Made by a program: the position numbers and the translations under genes. A stretch of DNA of 64,000 nucleotides from Lumbricus terrestris. Taxonomy: Eukaryota; Annelida; Clitellata; Crassiclitellata; Lumbricidae. Of the stretch, positions 39,801 through 54,829 are shown in pieces (the stretch's first letter is position 1; each line of letters starts with the position of its first letter). The stretch is taken from contig OX457046.1 of NCBI GenBank assembly GCA_949752735.1, positions 29,210,677 through 29,274,676 of the forward strand. The letters run 5' to 3'. Under the pieces are notes generated by a model. That model was not told where the DNA came from. It did no database searches and saw nothing but the letters and a program-made list of their open reading frames with translations.

Positions 39801-42800
39801 CCAATGCATTAGTTATCCTTATTATCAAACCCAATGCATCAGTCTCGGAATGGAGGCACTGACTTCCAGATGGTTATGCAAACAGATCACAGAGGTTCGG
39901 AATTTGAGGAGCATGGCAAACACTCAGATCTATCCCAGAGTCATTTGGATGACCAATTAACAACTGAACAGAACTTCTACTCCAGCTTTTATTGAGGTCA
40001 ATAGAAGAGCAAAGTGGCATATTAAACAAATACAAGTACACTGTAACATCTTTATTTACACTGCCTTCAGTAGACAAGACAAGACTGTATTAAGCCGAGG
40101 TGTCAATCATCTGCCAGTATACTTTCATTCCATGATATACAGGTGGCTCTAATAATAATAAGCGGGCACTTGGTCCATTCTGTGTTCCATCCTCACGCTG
40201 CTGATGACTGTATAATTATCCCATGCCTGTTGTCTGAACTGGGCAGGGCTTTTTTTAACGTGCAGTTCTACACAAAATGTGCAGTTGTAAATGGATTTGT
40301 GCAGTTGTAGAAGAAGCACTGTGCAGTTAAAACTAGTGAAAAAGGTAATTGTCCTCCAACTGAAAGTAATTTGCAATGGAGCATGGGAAAGGAAAGAAGG
40401 GGTTACGCAGTTCAAAAACTTCCTTAAAAACAGCCCTGGAACTTGGAACAACAAACCAATTTAATTTAATGAATGAATGTAAGTGAGTATGTACTTAGGT
40501 AATAAATACCTCTGGTTTAGCAACACGCTGCTGTCGAATGTGCAGCGTGAAGATGGCGTGCGACCGTGACGATTGTGCGTTCATGTTTGTGCTTGCCGTC
40601 GTGCGACTCAACGCTCCCATCTTCAGACACTGCATCGTCTGCAGCAAGACACAACATCATCACTCGACATCAAATCAAACACATGCTGACTGTTGGATCA
40701 CAGGAAGAGTGCAGCAATTGATCCACGAAGCAAATTGAAACAACAGACGACATAGGCCAGCACAGAAAGCGCTTGGATTTTAATACAACTTAGAGTAAGT
40801 TTCACATAGGCCTAGTTTAACAGACAAAATAGGCCAGCACAGAAAGCACGTTTCTGAGTAGGGCTCTTGAAGAGGCGCTATATAAATGCAGACAAAATAT
40901 CTAGTTCAGTTACTGCACCAAACTAGCCTTCCATCCCTACACCTGTTGGGAAGCTAAACAAGGTGGCAGCTGGTAGTATGTCTGAGCACTGGTCTGCCAA
41001 TGCCACAGCTTCTTTTCTATGGAGTGTCTGTACAAAAAGGGGTGGACCGTGTCAAAACATTTTTAGGGTTGGCCAGTGGCAATATTTTCCAGTGCTAAGT
41101 GGTGGGCAAGGTGCTGATGGAACATGAGTAAATTGGGTAGAGGTCTGAGAGGAGAGCATGGTTAGCCCATCTAAGAAATATCTTGCAACTTAGATAAACC
41201 TCAGATGTACATCTTCAGCATAAAAACTGTCCCAAAGTTTGGTCTTCGTTATCGAAAACCTCCAGAGCAGAGTGAGGATTTAGCATTGACTCAGTGCACA
41301 AAGTGTGGGAAAATAAGTGCCTGGACGTCCCTTACCTTTCCAGGCTGTGCTGGCCAATAAGTGGCAGGACGGCGTTAAGATTTTAAAACAAGTGCATGGA
41401 CGCCGTCCATGACCGTCCAGTCACACTTTAAGCCCTGCATTGACTAATTCCTTGCTAGCAGCACAGCAATTTAATTTCAAGTCCTTAAAAGTGAAAAAGG
41501 ACAATGTTCAAATTGTGTAGTCTTCAGGCAAGACTACATGGGCCATAAAGCATCATGAGTGGGCCAGAAATGCCTACGGGTTGGACTTCTGACAGCCCTG
41601 TTGTACAGGAATGCAAATAAATATGTCATCTATGGCATACAGAACTAAATGCCAGTACATGCATCAAACAATATGATATAAGTAAACAATGGTTTTGCTC
41701 TTGTACAACAGTGATTGCATACTTAAACGAAAGAGCAAATCTACTGTTCTTCTAAAGTTCAGCAAACAATGACATACCACAGGTCTACAAAGGTCATTGT
41801 TTTGAGTTACCAACTGAAGTCTATGTCTGCATTTAAAAGCATGCAATGGTTGTGCTGGGAGCACCTCTGAGTAGTTTTAGGCTGGGAAACCTCTGAGTAG
41901 ATTTTTACAGTATGGATTTTAATACAACTTTATGGTAAATATCACATAGGCATAGTTAAACAACACAGAAAATGCTCAATTAACTATAACCAAAGTTTTT
42001 ATTGAAACCAAAAGTAAAAGAGTTTAACAGATGCAATAGGTTGCACATACAATATTTGGCTCAAAGGGAGAATCCTAAAAGGGCCTAAGCCCCACCAGCA
42101 ATGGTCACCTTATAATAAACATCGAATTCAACAGTAATAAAACCAGGTAATTGGGATATAACTGCAAGCTTAGGCTTTAAAGTAAGTAAGAAAGTATGTA
42201 CTTTATTGAACCGCTTGCAAACACACTGTAAATTAATCATGCACAAATGAACAATTAAAAATCATTGGCAGTGTGCCTGTATTTTACAAGTTGCCAAATA
42301 TAATCTTTACTGCAGTGGTTGGGCTTCACTATGTATTACATTATTAATTACACAAATGTATTACATTGTATGTAAATATTACATTATTAATTACATAGAT
42401 GAGAGTCTCTACACAACAAAAGCTTAATTAGTTACGCTAATAAACAAGTGTCTCAATTCACTTCACGTTTGCCAAATTTCAAAAATACTTATTATGCTCA
42501 AAAAGCGCATAAAAAAAATCGGAATCAAAGGAATGGAGTGTATCCAACACCAAGGAGCACTGTGTATCTTTCCTCATAGTTCCAATCCCTAAAAAACTAT
42601 CTTTCCAACTTCATCCATCCACCCCCGTACAGAAATACCCCATTTTGGAGGCATACATCCATCCAGCTAATGCTGCCGGAAAACCCTTCCTCACTTCCCC
42701 CAATTTCCACAAGCCCTGCACCATCCATTCCCACCTACTCAGCTCACTTGCCACATCCATCCCACATGTTCACACCATTTCAGGTAGAAATGACTCATGC

Positions 42801-45800
42801 AACCACGAGCCAATCCGGCTACGAAACGCAGCACCAAAGCCATCCGTAAACAAACCCGTCATCAGTGCAGGGATCTAAGTGCGGCGGGAATTGGGCGGCA
42901 TCCGTTAGATCCATCTTCGTCATTAACCAGACACCCAGCGATGATGACGATCAAATAACCTGAGCACTGCTCTCTGCACTCAACGATGTTTGCAAACACC
43001 AGACACCGATAATGTGGCCGATAATGTGGCCGGAGCACATCCTTGTCAGGTAAACATGCAATGCCCAGAACTTTGTCTTTGCCGACATTTGAATGAAAAT
43101 ATTATTTTACACATTTCTAAACTCTTCAAGGCAGAAATTTCGTTCAGGGTATCTGCCCCCCCACCCCACATGCGCCCCAGCCAACTAAGCTGTAATGAGT
43201 ACACTGTTGGTGGGAAGACGAGCTGGCGAGGGAGAGGACAGACCACCAATCATCATTTGATGAGGCTGACAGAATATACAATTATATATACATGTACCTA
43301 TGTACGTATGGCATTAAGCATTTTGGCCACAGAAGTGCCTGCCATTTTCAGACAACGTGTGAACTTTCCGGCAGTGCACACTGCTCAAATAACAGCACAT
43401 GACCGATCTAGAGTATCAATAGTAGACAAACTCAGAGGCGCTTTTCACCCTGGCCTATTTGATGTTAGGTGTTATTAAGAATAAACAAATTACATCAGCT
43501 AGAAAACTATAGCACCGCTTCAAAGTACGCCTGTACCGAAGGTGATATTATCACTATTCAGCCAAATATGAATAATAATTACACCATCTATGTGGCCGAA
43601 AACGAATAGTGTACAAAAACATTCAAAATTTCAACCGTAAGGAAAAGTCTCAGTTCATCACATTTAGTACATAAACTAAAAGTAAACAGTTAACTTCATG
43701 TAATTTTTGCATCCTTCTGTCCACGCGCTATAGCAGCCGCATATGCAGTAACAGATGTCATGTGACCACTATTCACATTCGTCAAACCCCCACTATTCGA
43801 CTGAATACCGAATAGTTGTTTGCCTGGCCTGCTATTCAGTCTCAAAGCGAATACGAAGTGAATGTTTGGTACAGCCCTGGTTCAGAGTGGGACCGGAGAG
43901 GTCAACAGGGGATGAAAGATAGCTTACGTCATGTAATGAAGTGACTGGACGTGTGGTCACTCCGACAGTGTAGATACCACCTGTAGCATCTTCGTGGATG
44001 CGGATGTGCGACTTGCGCCCCTAAGACAGACAGCAACAGATCAAAGACAATTAAGTAAGTTTGAGGACAATCGCTCAGACGTGCATTCAATTCTCAAAGA
44101 GATCAAATGTTGTTATTGCGTCTATACATTTCTATAGTGCCTCTCAGAGTGCTTAACCAATCTGAGGTGCTCGTTGTCTAATTAAAGAAACGTATATCTG
44201 TACGTGACGTTTCAGGTTGAAACCTACGGACAGTCTCTATCTCTGTTAGGGTCTGTATCCAATGCTGCTGTCAACAACATTGGCCTTCATTGGCAGAATC
44301 ATACAGGTGAGAGAGACAGACAGGCACACAGACACACAAAGAGAGAGACAGACAGACAGACAGAAAGAGACAGACAAGACAAACAGACAGGTATTTGTCT
44401 GAATTAGCATGCATGCATACATAATACATACATAGTTTTGCTTGCTATTTAGTTTTTAATTCAGACATATACCTGTCTGTATGTATGTATGTATGTATGT
44501 ATGTATGTATGTATGTATGTATGTATGTATGCATGTATGTATGCACGTATGTATGTACGTACGTACGTACGTATGCATGTATGCACGTATGTATGTACGT
44601 ACGTACTGGTATGCATGTATGTATGCAACAATGCATGTAAGTAGTATTCATGCAAATGAACATTTATATAGTGCCATAACAATTACCAGTACCTCACGAA
44701 GGGGTTGAATGTAGTTACCCAACAGTTCTAAAAAGAGAGATTTAAAAGTGAGATGAGTAATATGCAGTTATGTACCTTGACAGAAACATGCGGCTTACGA
44801 GTATATAAACATTAATAACGGCTGCCTCAGAGTCTTTTTCTGAGCAATGCGGCAGGTCTATTTTTAACGCCTTCAAATGATTTGCAATAGGCGTTAAAAA
44901 AATAAGATAATGTATACAGACATATACTAATTATATATCTGCTAGGAACCTCTTGGAGCGCTCTTTGCCAGACTAAATGACGTCAGAGTTCGTATACAAC
45001 AGACTCTCAAACAGAAGGGAAAAGAAGTTTCTAAGTACTTTCCTTCACAGTTTCATCAATATTTTTTACAGCAAATGTTAGATTCTCGATAAAACTGAAA
45101 AGAATTCTCTGGTGAGTAAGACTTGTAAGCATATATATTTGATGCCGGGGCTCAAAACACGTCACTTGTTGTTTCCAAGATATTGTGCTGGAGGCTGGAA
45201 TAGGCGAGCTGGGTCAAAAGGACAGAATATTCTTCAATTCAGCACTGTTGTCTATGAATTCACAAATTAACTTCCAAAGTAGTGGTCCAATTTTTGGTAC
45301 TGTTTGAATTGTTTTATATGGAATATATCCATTCCTTGCCCTGCAAAATTGTAGAATAATCAAGTTAATGCTTTCTGACGACTTTGACGGCAGATATACT
45401 CTGAAACTTTTTGTTCGGTTTTCTCACTCTGGGCATACTAATGAAAGAATCAAACAAGTATAACCTTAGTCAGAAAAAGACATAATTTCATTCAGTGAAA
45501 AGTATTTCAAATCACAGCTATTGCAGAATATGACTGAATAAAATGGTCAGAAACCAACATGTGACAGGCGTTGAGCCCCTTTGCCACATGAATTAGGGCA
45601 AATTCTCCAGCAAGGACCAACAGCTTAAATCTAACAGAAAAGAGTCCGCCAACATTGATTGACCAAGAGAGTTATTTTCACCATCTTTTATCATTTTTCC
45701 CATGGTGTTCGTCCTCATATCACCACAAACACTTTCCATTTACCTTTTCACTCGGGTCTCTTGTCGTGTCAAGCAGGTCCAAGATCTCCTCGTTATATAA

Positions 45801-48800
45801 CTGAAAAATACAAAAAGCAACTCTGACTAAATAACAGTTTTTCGATGGTTTATCAAAATTAGTCAGGCTAATTGCATGTATTGGAAGAAACAGTGATGGT
45901 TCAAAAGGTATAACCTCATGCTTTCACTTTGTCCGATTTCAGTTTCTTAGCTTCACATCATACTACATACTATTTTTCTGTAGCAACTTCAACTACAGTA
46001 CCTACCTAAACTACCTAAATAAATTACTAAGAAATGCACTCAATGTAACTGGAAATTTGCATCTCTGCAAATTAAGACACTTCTTTCAATGACGGTAATG
46101 ATAGCAAACTTAAGATACTTTATTCAATGAAGGTAACAGAGCCGTGCAAGTAGAATGTAAATTATCTTATGAAAGCAACAGCTGCAAACTAATTTTAAGC
46201 AAAGCTGTAGAAACTTCCAAGGCAAGAACAGCAGGATACTTGGCAACAGCAAAGTAGCCTACACCTGGCAGTATAGACAGTTTCATTCAATTCATACATA
46301 TAAATATACAGCACTGAGAACGATTATCTCCCAAACTGTTTTAAACCAACAATCCCCTCCCCACATAATACTCAAGGCTTCCCACATAATATATACTGGA
46401 GACTCCACACATAATACAGGAGGCTCCCCACATAATATACTCCAGGCTCAGCTAAACATTCTGTATTTACTTCAGGAGTAGAACAATAATAAAGAGTAGA
46501 CTAGGCAATATTTTTCCACTTCTTGGGCAAACAGCGTGATTAGTCATGACGTCAAACGCATCAGAAATATAAAGATTCATTACCGATTGCCAATGCCTAA
46601 AATATACCCGCTGGCCTAGAGAGCTGCGTAGGAATGCATTGGTCTTAATCTTAGCAAAGTGCCAAATGCAGCTAAATATCGGACTAAATAAATACAGGGA
46701 TGCCACTCTGATTTAAAAAAAGGTCAGATCTGGCCAAAAAAGGACAAAAGTCTTGGATAAGCTAATCAGGTCAAACACCAACTGCATTAAATGTATCTGT
46801 TAAGCTAGGAATGATCACTTTGAGCAAACTCAGTTTACTAAACTAAATAATTGCTCAATCATAAGTCCATAACTCAACACCTTGAGTAAATGTGTCTATA
46901 GTGCAAACATCTTGTCCTTTAGATGTCAGAGATCCATGTGCAGTGAATTACAGTATTCATATACTATCATCATAAAATTTATAAAAGCAACAGTATAACA
47001 GATGGAATGAGATTATCGTTCTGCACAAAACAGGAATTCAATATTTGCATGGCACTTGAATCTCTCTCAGGACCTGAGAGCTTAACCAGACGTGGACCAC
47101 AGGCCAGCCATCCCGATACCAGGACAGACCTCCCTATGACTAGCAACACCAGACTAGGCCCAAAGGGAGTGGAGAAAAGCAGATGGCCACCACCAAAGAG
47201 ACACTTGGACCACATAATCAGAAGAGGCAATGCAACATTGGATCACCTGAAACTAAACAGATAGATAAATACACCAGAACCTACTAGTGTTGTTTTAATA
47301 TTGCCCCAATTTTAGTTTTAGTTTTAGTTTTGATTGTTAGTCTTAATTTTAGTTTTAGTTTTAGTTTTAATTGTTGCTGAATATTAGTTTTAGTTTTCGT
47401 TTTCGTTTTTATGGATCAATTTTAGTTTTAGTTTTAGTTTTCGTATGCCAATTTTAGTTTTAGTTTTAGTTTTAGTATGCCAATATTAGTTTTAGTTTTA
47501 ATAATCTGGGGCTACACACTCGTTAGCAGTGAATACCGTTTCGTTCCTTGAATAAACTATATTGATACAAATCAATACGAAGATGTGCTGAACATAAAAC
47601 GTGATCATTATGTGAAATATCATTTGCTGCCCAATTGATAAATACCTCAGCATTACAGTTCATAACTTTTTTTGGAATTAATATAAAATTTTATGACAAC
47701 GATATATGCAGTTGCTCACCACAGGAAGGTCAAAATTACGTATCAACCCTGATCGTACATGTAAATAATTATAGTGTCCCTCAGTGATATTTTAGTTCTT
47801 ATATTAATTCTACTTCTAGTTCTTATTCACTTCTGTTGACGTGATTTTTATCACTCTTTGATATCCCAGGTAACGGGCCGAGGGAATTATTGTTTCTGCT
47901 ATGCATGTGGAGTCCATAGAATAATGATAGCATCACTGGCGTGAAGAACAGGTACAATGTAGGATGCAGGGTAGATTCCCGCTATCATCCCAAAGACCAC
48001 TCAGTCTATCATGCGCTAGAACGTTTGATAACACTAGTCTGGATATATGAATGCAAAGAATTAACATCCCAAAATGGAATATTGTAACGTGAAGTGAATG
48101 AATGAGAATAATATGATATTGTGCGACTATTCACGCAGTTCTAGCAGGATTTTACACAATTAAATAAAGGTCACAGGCAAAGCATATCAATGAGAATATT
48201 TTATGACTGTAAACTCTAAGACTTACTCTTACCTCGGGTCAAACAAAGTGGTCCGTTTCCTTGTTTGGCCTCAAAATATATTGCTACAGAAATTCTCCTA
48301 GACTAATAAATTTCACCCTGGATATATCAGATCCTGGCCAGGGACTTCTCTTGGTTTCTCTCTCGAAGGGCAATCCTAGGCTGAGTAGGTTCTTATCTAC
48401 ACCAGAGACGACTATACTTTTCATAGCCAGCCACAGCAAGACAGAGTCTTCCTTGCCAGCGGACAGCCTTTGTTCACTCTCACGTGCCTCACCATTGTTT
48501 CTCCCTATTCACTGGCCAATCATATCTTACCTAACTCCACTGGTCACCCTGCGTGTCGGACCTGCAAGGCTTCCTCAGACAATCACTGTCCTGCATTACT
48601 CTGATTTGCATATTAATAGCCCCTAATCCCCAAACCGGTTTGGACAGGTTTAGAGCCATAATTATGACCCCCGGGTATACAGGTAAAACGACCCACTTGT
48701 GAGTAATCTCCTTCCTCACAATACTAAAATACGCCATTTGCACAATACGCACAAATAAGGAAAGTAAGGTGAAATTACAAGCAAATTATTTAGTTTTCGT

Positions 48801-51800
48801 TTGGCCAAATATCGTTTTAGTTTTCGTTTGATCAATTTTCGTTTACTTTTAGTTTTGATTGCTGCATATTTCGTTTTAGTTTTAGTTTTCGTTGTCAGCG
48901 TGTTTTAGTTTTAGTTTTAGTTTTCGTTAACGAAAACGTTTCATTTTCGTTAATTACCATTTTCGTTTTCGTTTTCGTTAACGAAAACAACACTAGAACC
49001 TACTCATCAATACAATGCGAGTTGTAACTTATGCTAATCCTATGCCCACTACTGCATTGGATGGCCTTCAGAGTCGCCTATAATGCATTAATGTCAAGCT
49101 GTATATGTGAACAATGGACGTTTTATTTTCAGTCTTCAGAATGCATTTGTTTACATAATTTAGATAGTCACACTGCCTTTGTCATGTACTTAAACTGTGT
49201 CACATCAAGTCTCTTGGTACAGACACACACATATAAGGTAGGGAGCAAAGCTCGAGGGTACGCGTACCCTAAAATAGAATACGTTAAAATACGTGCGTAC
49301 CTTTCAAAAAATAGAATACGCGTATGGTACGTACCATACACGAACATTTTATTTATGGTTTAGCCTACTCAGCGACCCATAGCCAACGTATAATCTGACG
49401 TCAACTGTAGGCCTATGCGTCATTGAAAGCTTTGAAACCGGTACTTCCGGCAGCGTAGCAGTAAATTTAATTCGATAAATTCTTTGGTTATAATTAATAT
49501 AATGCAAATTGTACTGTCTTTCTGATGTACACGTCGCTGGTTTGAAAATTGGTGTAGCCTAACTCGAAAGTTGCAGTAGGCTATATCTATATAGCCTACG
49601 CATCAGTCAGCGAGTCAGCGATGCCCAGAGAACGTAGGAAGGAATTGCACGTGAAAGTTTTGAAAAATGCGAAAAACAATTATTTGATTGAATGCAATTT
49701 TTTCGACAAGCAGTTCTGGGTTGGATCAGGCAATCGCACGACAACACATCTTTGAAGTGCTGCAGCAGAACTGAGACGACTGACTGACATTAGTGCATTA
49801 AGTGCAATACATGTAGGCCTATGCTGGATAAACATAGACCTACAATATAGCATTGCAGCAACTTACTACGCCATATACTGGGTGGTGAGTGTTTGCTTAA
49901 ATTAAATTGAACATTCTTATAATGAGCAATGACGTGGTAAACGTATTTTATTTATTGTTTACGTACCCTAAAATAGGGTACGTTAAAATACGTACGTACC
50001 TTTCAAAAAATAGAATACGTATGGTACGTACCCTCGAGCTTTGGTAGGGAGGGAGGGAGGGAGGGAGGGACTCCAAGGGAGGGAAGGAGGGAGGAAGGAA
50101 AGTCCTTCATGACCAATTACTCAGTGCCTTTGAAGCTTTATTGAGCATCTGTCCAATGGTCAAGAGCGCACTTCAGAACTTTGGAAGGTGGGAAACATAA
50201 AAAAACAGTCGTACTTTATTGCATAGAGACAAATTTTCCCTTCAGCATCATTTCATAAAGACATCATATTACATAGCATCATCGTGCTATAATGTTCAAC
50301 AATAAACTGAACGCCATCAAACCGACCACACAATGAAAAATCATCTGACATTAAAATGATGAAGTTCGTGATATGATACTGTAAACTGAGTGCTCAATGT
50401 CAAAACATCAGTCACAGAATTGAACAACAACAGATCAGAGTAAACAATGGGCTTGTAGTGAAACCACTGTCAACAGTTTTGCATGCTATACATGCATCTA
50501 AAATTGACAGGCCTCATCCTGCTGAACCTGCCAGCACATGCTAAGTAAGAGAGTTACTTAATTGGTTAAAACGCAAGTTCTCTATGTTGTATAACTGGTC
50601 AGTATTTTTTTCAAATTATACGTACATAACAGAAAACACACACATGCGCACGCACACACATTCATTTCATTTATATATATACATATACTGTATATGTATA
50701 TATATAAATGAAATGAATGTGTGTGCGTGCGCATGTGTGTTTATATATTATATATATATATATATATATACATACATATATATACACACCAGTACTTGCT
50801 GGCATGCTATGATTGAAAGCCATATAAATAATTGAAACATAATAATAATAATAATTATTATTCTGTCAATTATGCGTACTCATTATGAATCTAGTTTCTT
50901 TACTGACCAGTATCAAGTTACTAGCCCCTGGGATCCATATAGTGCTGCTATATATCCGAGTTCATGAACACCATATACTATAAACGCATATCATTGCAAT
51001 TCATTTCTCGTGTACCACATGACATGTTTTATTATACCAGTATTTTCATACATCATTTCATGTGCCATGCATATTTCACAAACAACACATATATTATTTC
51101 ATACAACACTAGATGTCTAGAGTTCAGTGAACATTGCAAAGCAGCAGGCTAGTAAACAAGGTCAAGGCCACACAGCTGGATCCATTGAAAAGGTCTAGGC
51201 TAGGTCCATCACATAAATGCAAAACTGAGTTTATAACTTTACATTTGGCAAAACTGAGTTTACATTTGGCAAAACTGAGTTTACATTTGGCAAAGCTGAG
51301 TTTACGTTTTGCAAAACTGAGTTCTCTTTTGCAAAAACTGAGTTTTCATTTGGCAAAACCAAGTTTACATTTTGAAAAACTTAGCTTACATATTGAAAAA
51401 CTAACTCAAAACTTTTCATTTTGTAAAAATTAATTTACATTATGCAAAACCGAGTTTACATTTTGCAAAAGTGAGTTCAAATTTTGCAAAACTGAGTTCA
51501 CATTGTGTAAAACTGTGTTCAAATGCACAACTGAGTCTACATTGTAACTAACAGTGCTCAAGGAAATGTAAACAATTTCCTACTGTGCTGTATATTAAAT
51601 TAAGGTCTTCGCTCATTTCAATGAACTGATCCTCTGAAATCTTTCACTACCTCTGCAGTATGAAAACGGGGGTAATGCCATTTAAGACCACTGTGGGGAC
51701 TTTAACTACTCAGCTGATAAATTACTAAGCAGGAAACCTGTTTATATAAAGTAGCTCTCTTTGTGGGCACCCTGCCTGACCTAGGTTGTAATGAGGCCAT

Positions 51801-54067
51801 AGTTGACAGCAAAGCTGAATTAAAGTTGGTATCAGCCTATCAGTCTCATGTCAACATTGTTGAAAAACTGGTTGAAACAGGTCACTTATACTATACTTAG
51901 ACAACAATAGGTCTGTAATTATGTTAACACTGGTCAACTTGAACCTAATATTAGCAAATAGTCAAGCCACAGTCCTCATTATGAGATGAAGGTCAATAAT
52001 AATACTGATATGACATCAAGATCAATCCATATCTAGGGCAAATCCCATACATACAGGTAGGTTAGCACTCTGGTTGTTCTCTACCAGTGCCAGTCCCAAG
52101 CCTGGATAAAGGAGGAGGGCGACACTAATCATCTTTGATATGGCAGTGTCCTTAAACATGTAACAAGCATCCAGTCCAAAGCCTTCATAAAGGAGGAGGG
52201 TGACACTAATCATCTCTGATATGAAAGTGTCCTTTAATAAACAGCAACAAGCTCTAGCTTACATACAGGTACTGAGGTATAAAGATCAATCCATATCTAG
52301 GGCAAATCCCATACATACAGGTAGGTTAGCACTCTGGTTGTTCTCTACCAGTGCCAGTCCCAAGCCTGGATAAAGGAGGAGGGCGACACTAATCATCTTT
52401 GATATGGCAGTGTCCTTAAACATGTAACAAGCATCCAGTCCAAAGCCTTCATAAAGGAGGAGGGTGACACTAATCATCTCTGATATGAAAGTGTCCTTTA
52501 ATAAACAGCAACAAGCTCTAGCTTACATACAGGTACTGAGGTATCAAAGAACAAATCAAAAGTAAGCAATTGAAATCTGAATATTACTGTCTGAATGCCC
52601 TCGCGTCTTCACATGCATGTACTCTCGCATCTCTATCTTTATGTTTGCCGGGTAACTTCATTGGCTCAAATACAATATAACAGTGCACAATACAACACAG
52701 CACAATACAACACATCACAATACAACACAATACAACACAATACAACACAGCACAACACAACTCACAAACGGCAACTCAACATTAACCAAAAGGTCAAAGC
52801 CAAAAGCAAAATGAGAAATGCTGAGAAAAGAATCGTGTAGCACTGTAGAAATAGAATAACTTAAAGTACATGTATTCCTTTTCTGGACAATGGGACATAG
52901 CAAAACAAACATAAAGTACTGGGAAAAGGGATTTATATGACTCCGGAAAAGGCCTTATAGTTATGCAGATTGATTTGAAAGTACTGAGACAGTGTTTTTA
53001 GACTTTGTGATGCTCTGGAATGGAAAATAAGACAAAGGGAGAAAAAAGAACTCAAGACAGTGGAAAGGATAATTGAGAATTAAATTGCTCTAAAGTGAAT
53101 TGACAAGTAGTGCAAAAATGACTTTCCTAAAACAGATAATGCTGTTAATACAGTTGAATCTATTAATTTTAACCTACTGATGGGATAGACAGATCAGTGT
53201 TGTTACACTGCCATTTCAATGACTATTGTCGCTCTCCTCCTTTATTCATGCTTGGGACGGGCACTGGCAGAGTACAACCAGCGGCGGAGTTTGATAGATC
53301 AGTATAACATGGTCATTGGTCCTGATACAAAAAGGAAACCGCCTCCCCCCCAACACCTAGTGGCAACCGACAGCATCAAGTCACCCCTCCGCCACCCCTG
53401 CACCGCCACCCAGTAGGCAGAGGCACCCAACAAAGGACCAGTCATCAAACGACTTGACTTGACGCTCAGTGGACCATCACCGACCGGTAGGTGGCAGTAG
53501 GCTACACCGCTACAGCCTCAAGGTAAAACCAGAACACGTGGGTCTCTGATTACGACCCAAACACCTTAACGAGCAACGGTGGCCAAAGGTAGCCCCCTTC
53601 CTCCTCCACCCCACTTTCCTCACCCACAGTCATGTCATCGTCACCTACCCATCCATCCATCCATCCATCCATCCATCCATCCATCCATCCATCCATCCTT
53701 GTAGATGGCTGCCATTTACAGTCCTACACTGTCGGCTGGCATCTTTCATCTTACTGGCAGCAACACTACCACCTCCAGTTGAGGTGTGGAGGGTATATTG
53801 GTAAAAACTTGCCCTTGTTCACAGTGTTAATACTGCCAATATTGAATGCACATGATACACATGTTTAATGCCCACACCAACATAACTCCGCCACTGCTCA
53901 TACTTTGCCAGTGCCAGTCCCAAGCCTGGAGAAAGGAGGAGGGTGGCACTAATCGTTTTTGCTTGATATGACACAGTGTCCTCATTAAACAGCAAGAAGC
54001 CCCCCACACACAATCGAAACACACACGCCTACACACAATCGAAACACACACACACGCGCACACACTG

Positions 54068-54106
<39 letters not shown>

Positions 54107-54764
54107 CACATACACCAATGATAAAAAAAGCAGAAAACAACAAACAGAATCAATGAAGAGAAGAAACAGACATCAGCCTTAATCTGTATTTACATGGATA
54201 CATAACAAACATAATATGATATTCAATAAAACGGTACACAAGAAACAGTAAGAGACCTTGGAATGGGAGTAAATGGGACAAAACCCAGTAGACCTCTCTG
54301 CCTCGCCTTCTTATCAGCTTCTGTCAGTCTCCCATGCAGAGAGCAGTCATCAACAATCCAGCCTTCTTCACAGGCGGCCAATGAACAGACCATGGGACAA
54401 ACAGTGATAACTTCTCAATAAATGATCAATGATGCTACCAGAGATATTCCCGGCTCAGTGGACTCAATAGGGAGCCAACAACATCAAGGCCACGTGATCT
54501 TCTTTCCCGGAACCAGAGAACATGAATCCCACAGTACACCATTGACATTGAATCCGGATCACTGACTCACCAGCTGTGGGTCTGTATACCATTACCATGC
54601 TACCACGTCTGTATCATTACCACGTTACCAGATGCCGTGGATCATGTATCGGATGCTCATCAATATAGCATACATCCGGATTCTATAAAAGGTTATATTA
54701 TGGCACTACAAAAACATATCTTGCTACCAACATCCAACATCTCTTTATCTATCTGACTCTCTCT

Positions 54765-54829
<65 letters not shown>

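Noticed and set aside
47007..47264. 85-codon plus-strand ORF with basic C-terminus as a LINE fragment
   Set aside because: It lacks the W..DR..W pattern of RTE tails and other recognisable LINE motifs.
48261..48626. 121-codon ORF inside the hAT-like element as a transposase
   Set aside because: No hAT dimerisation or DDE-type motif recognisable; composition looks non-coding.
49621..49755. 44-codon ORF in the 798-bp hAT-like element as a BED zinc-finger remnant
   Set aside because: Only one Cys and no Cys/His pattern fitting a BED finger; too short to support.
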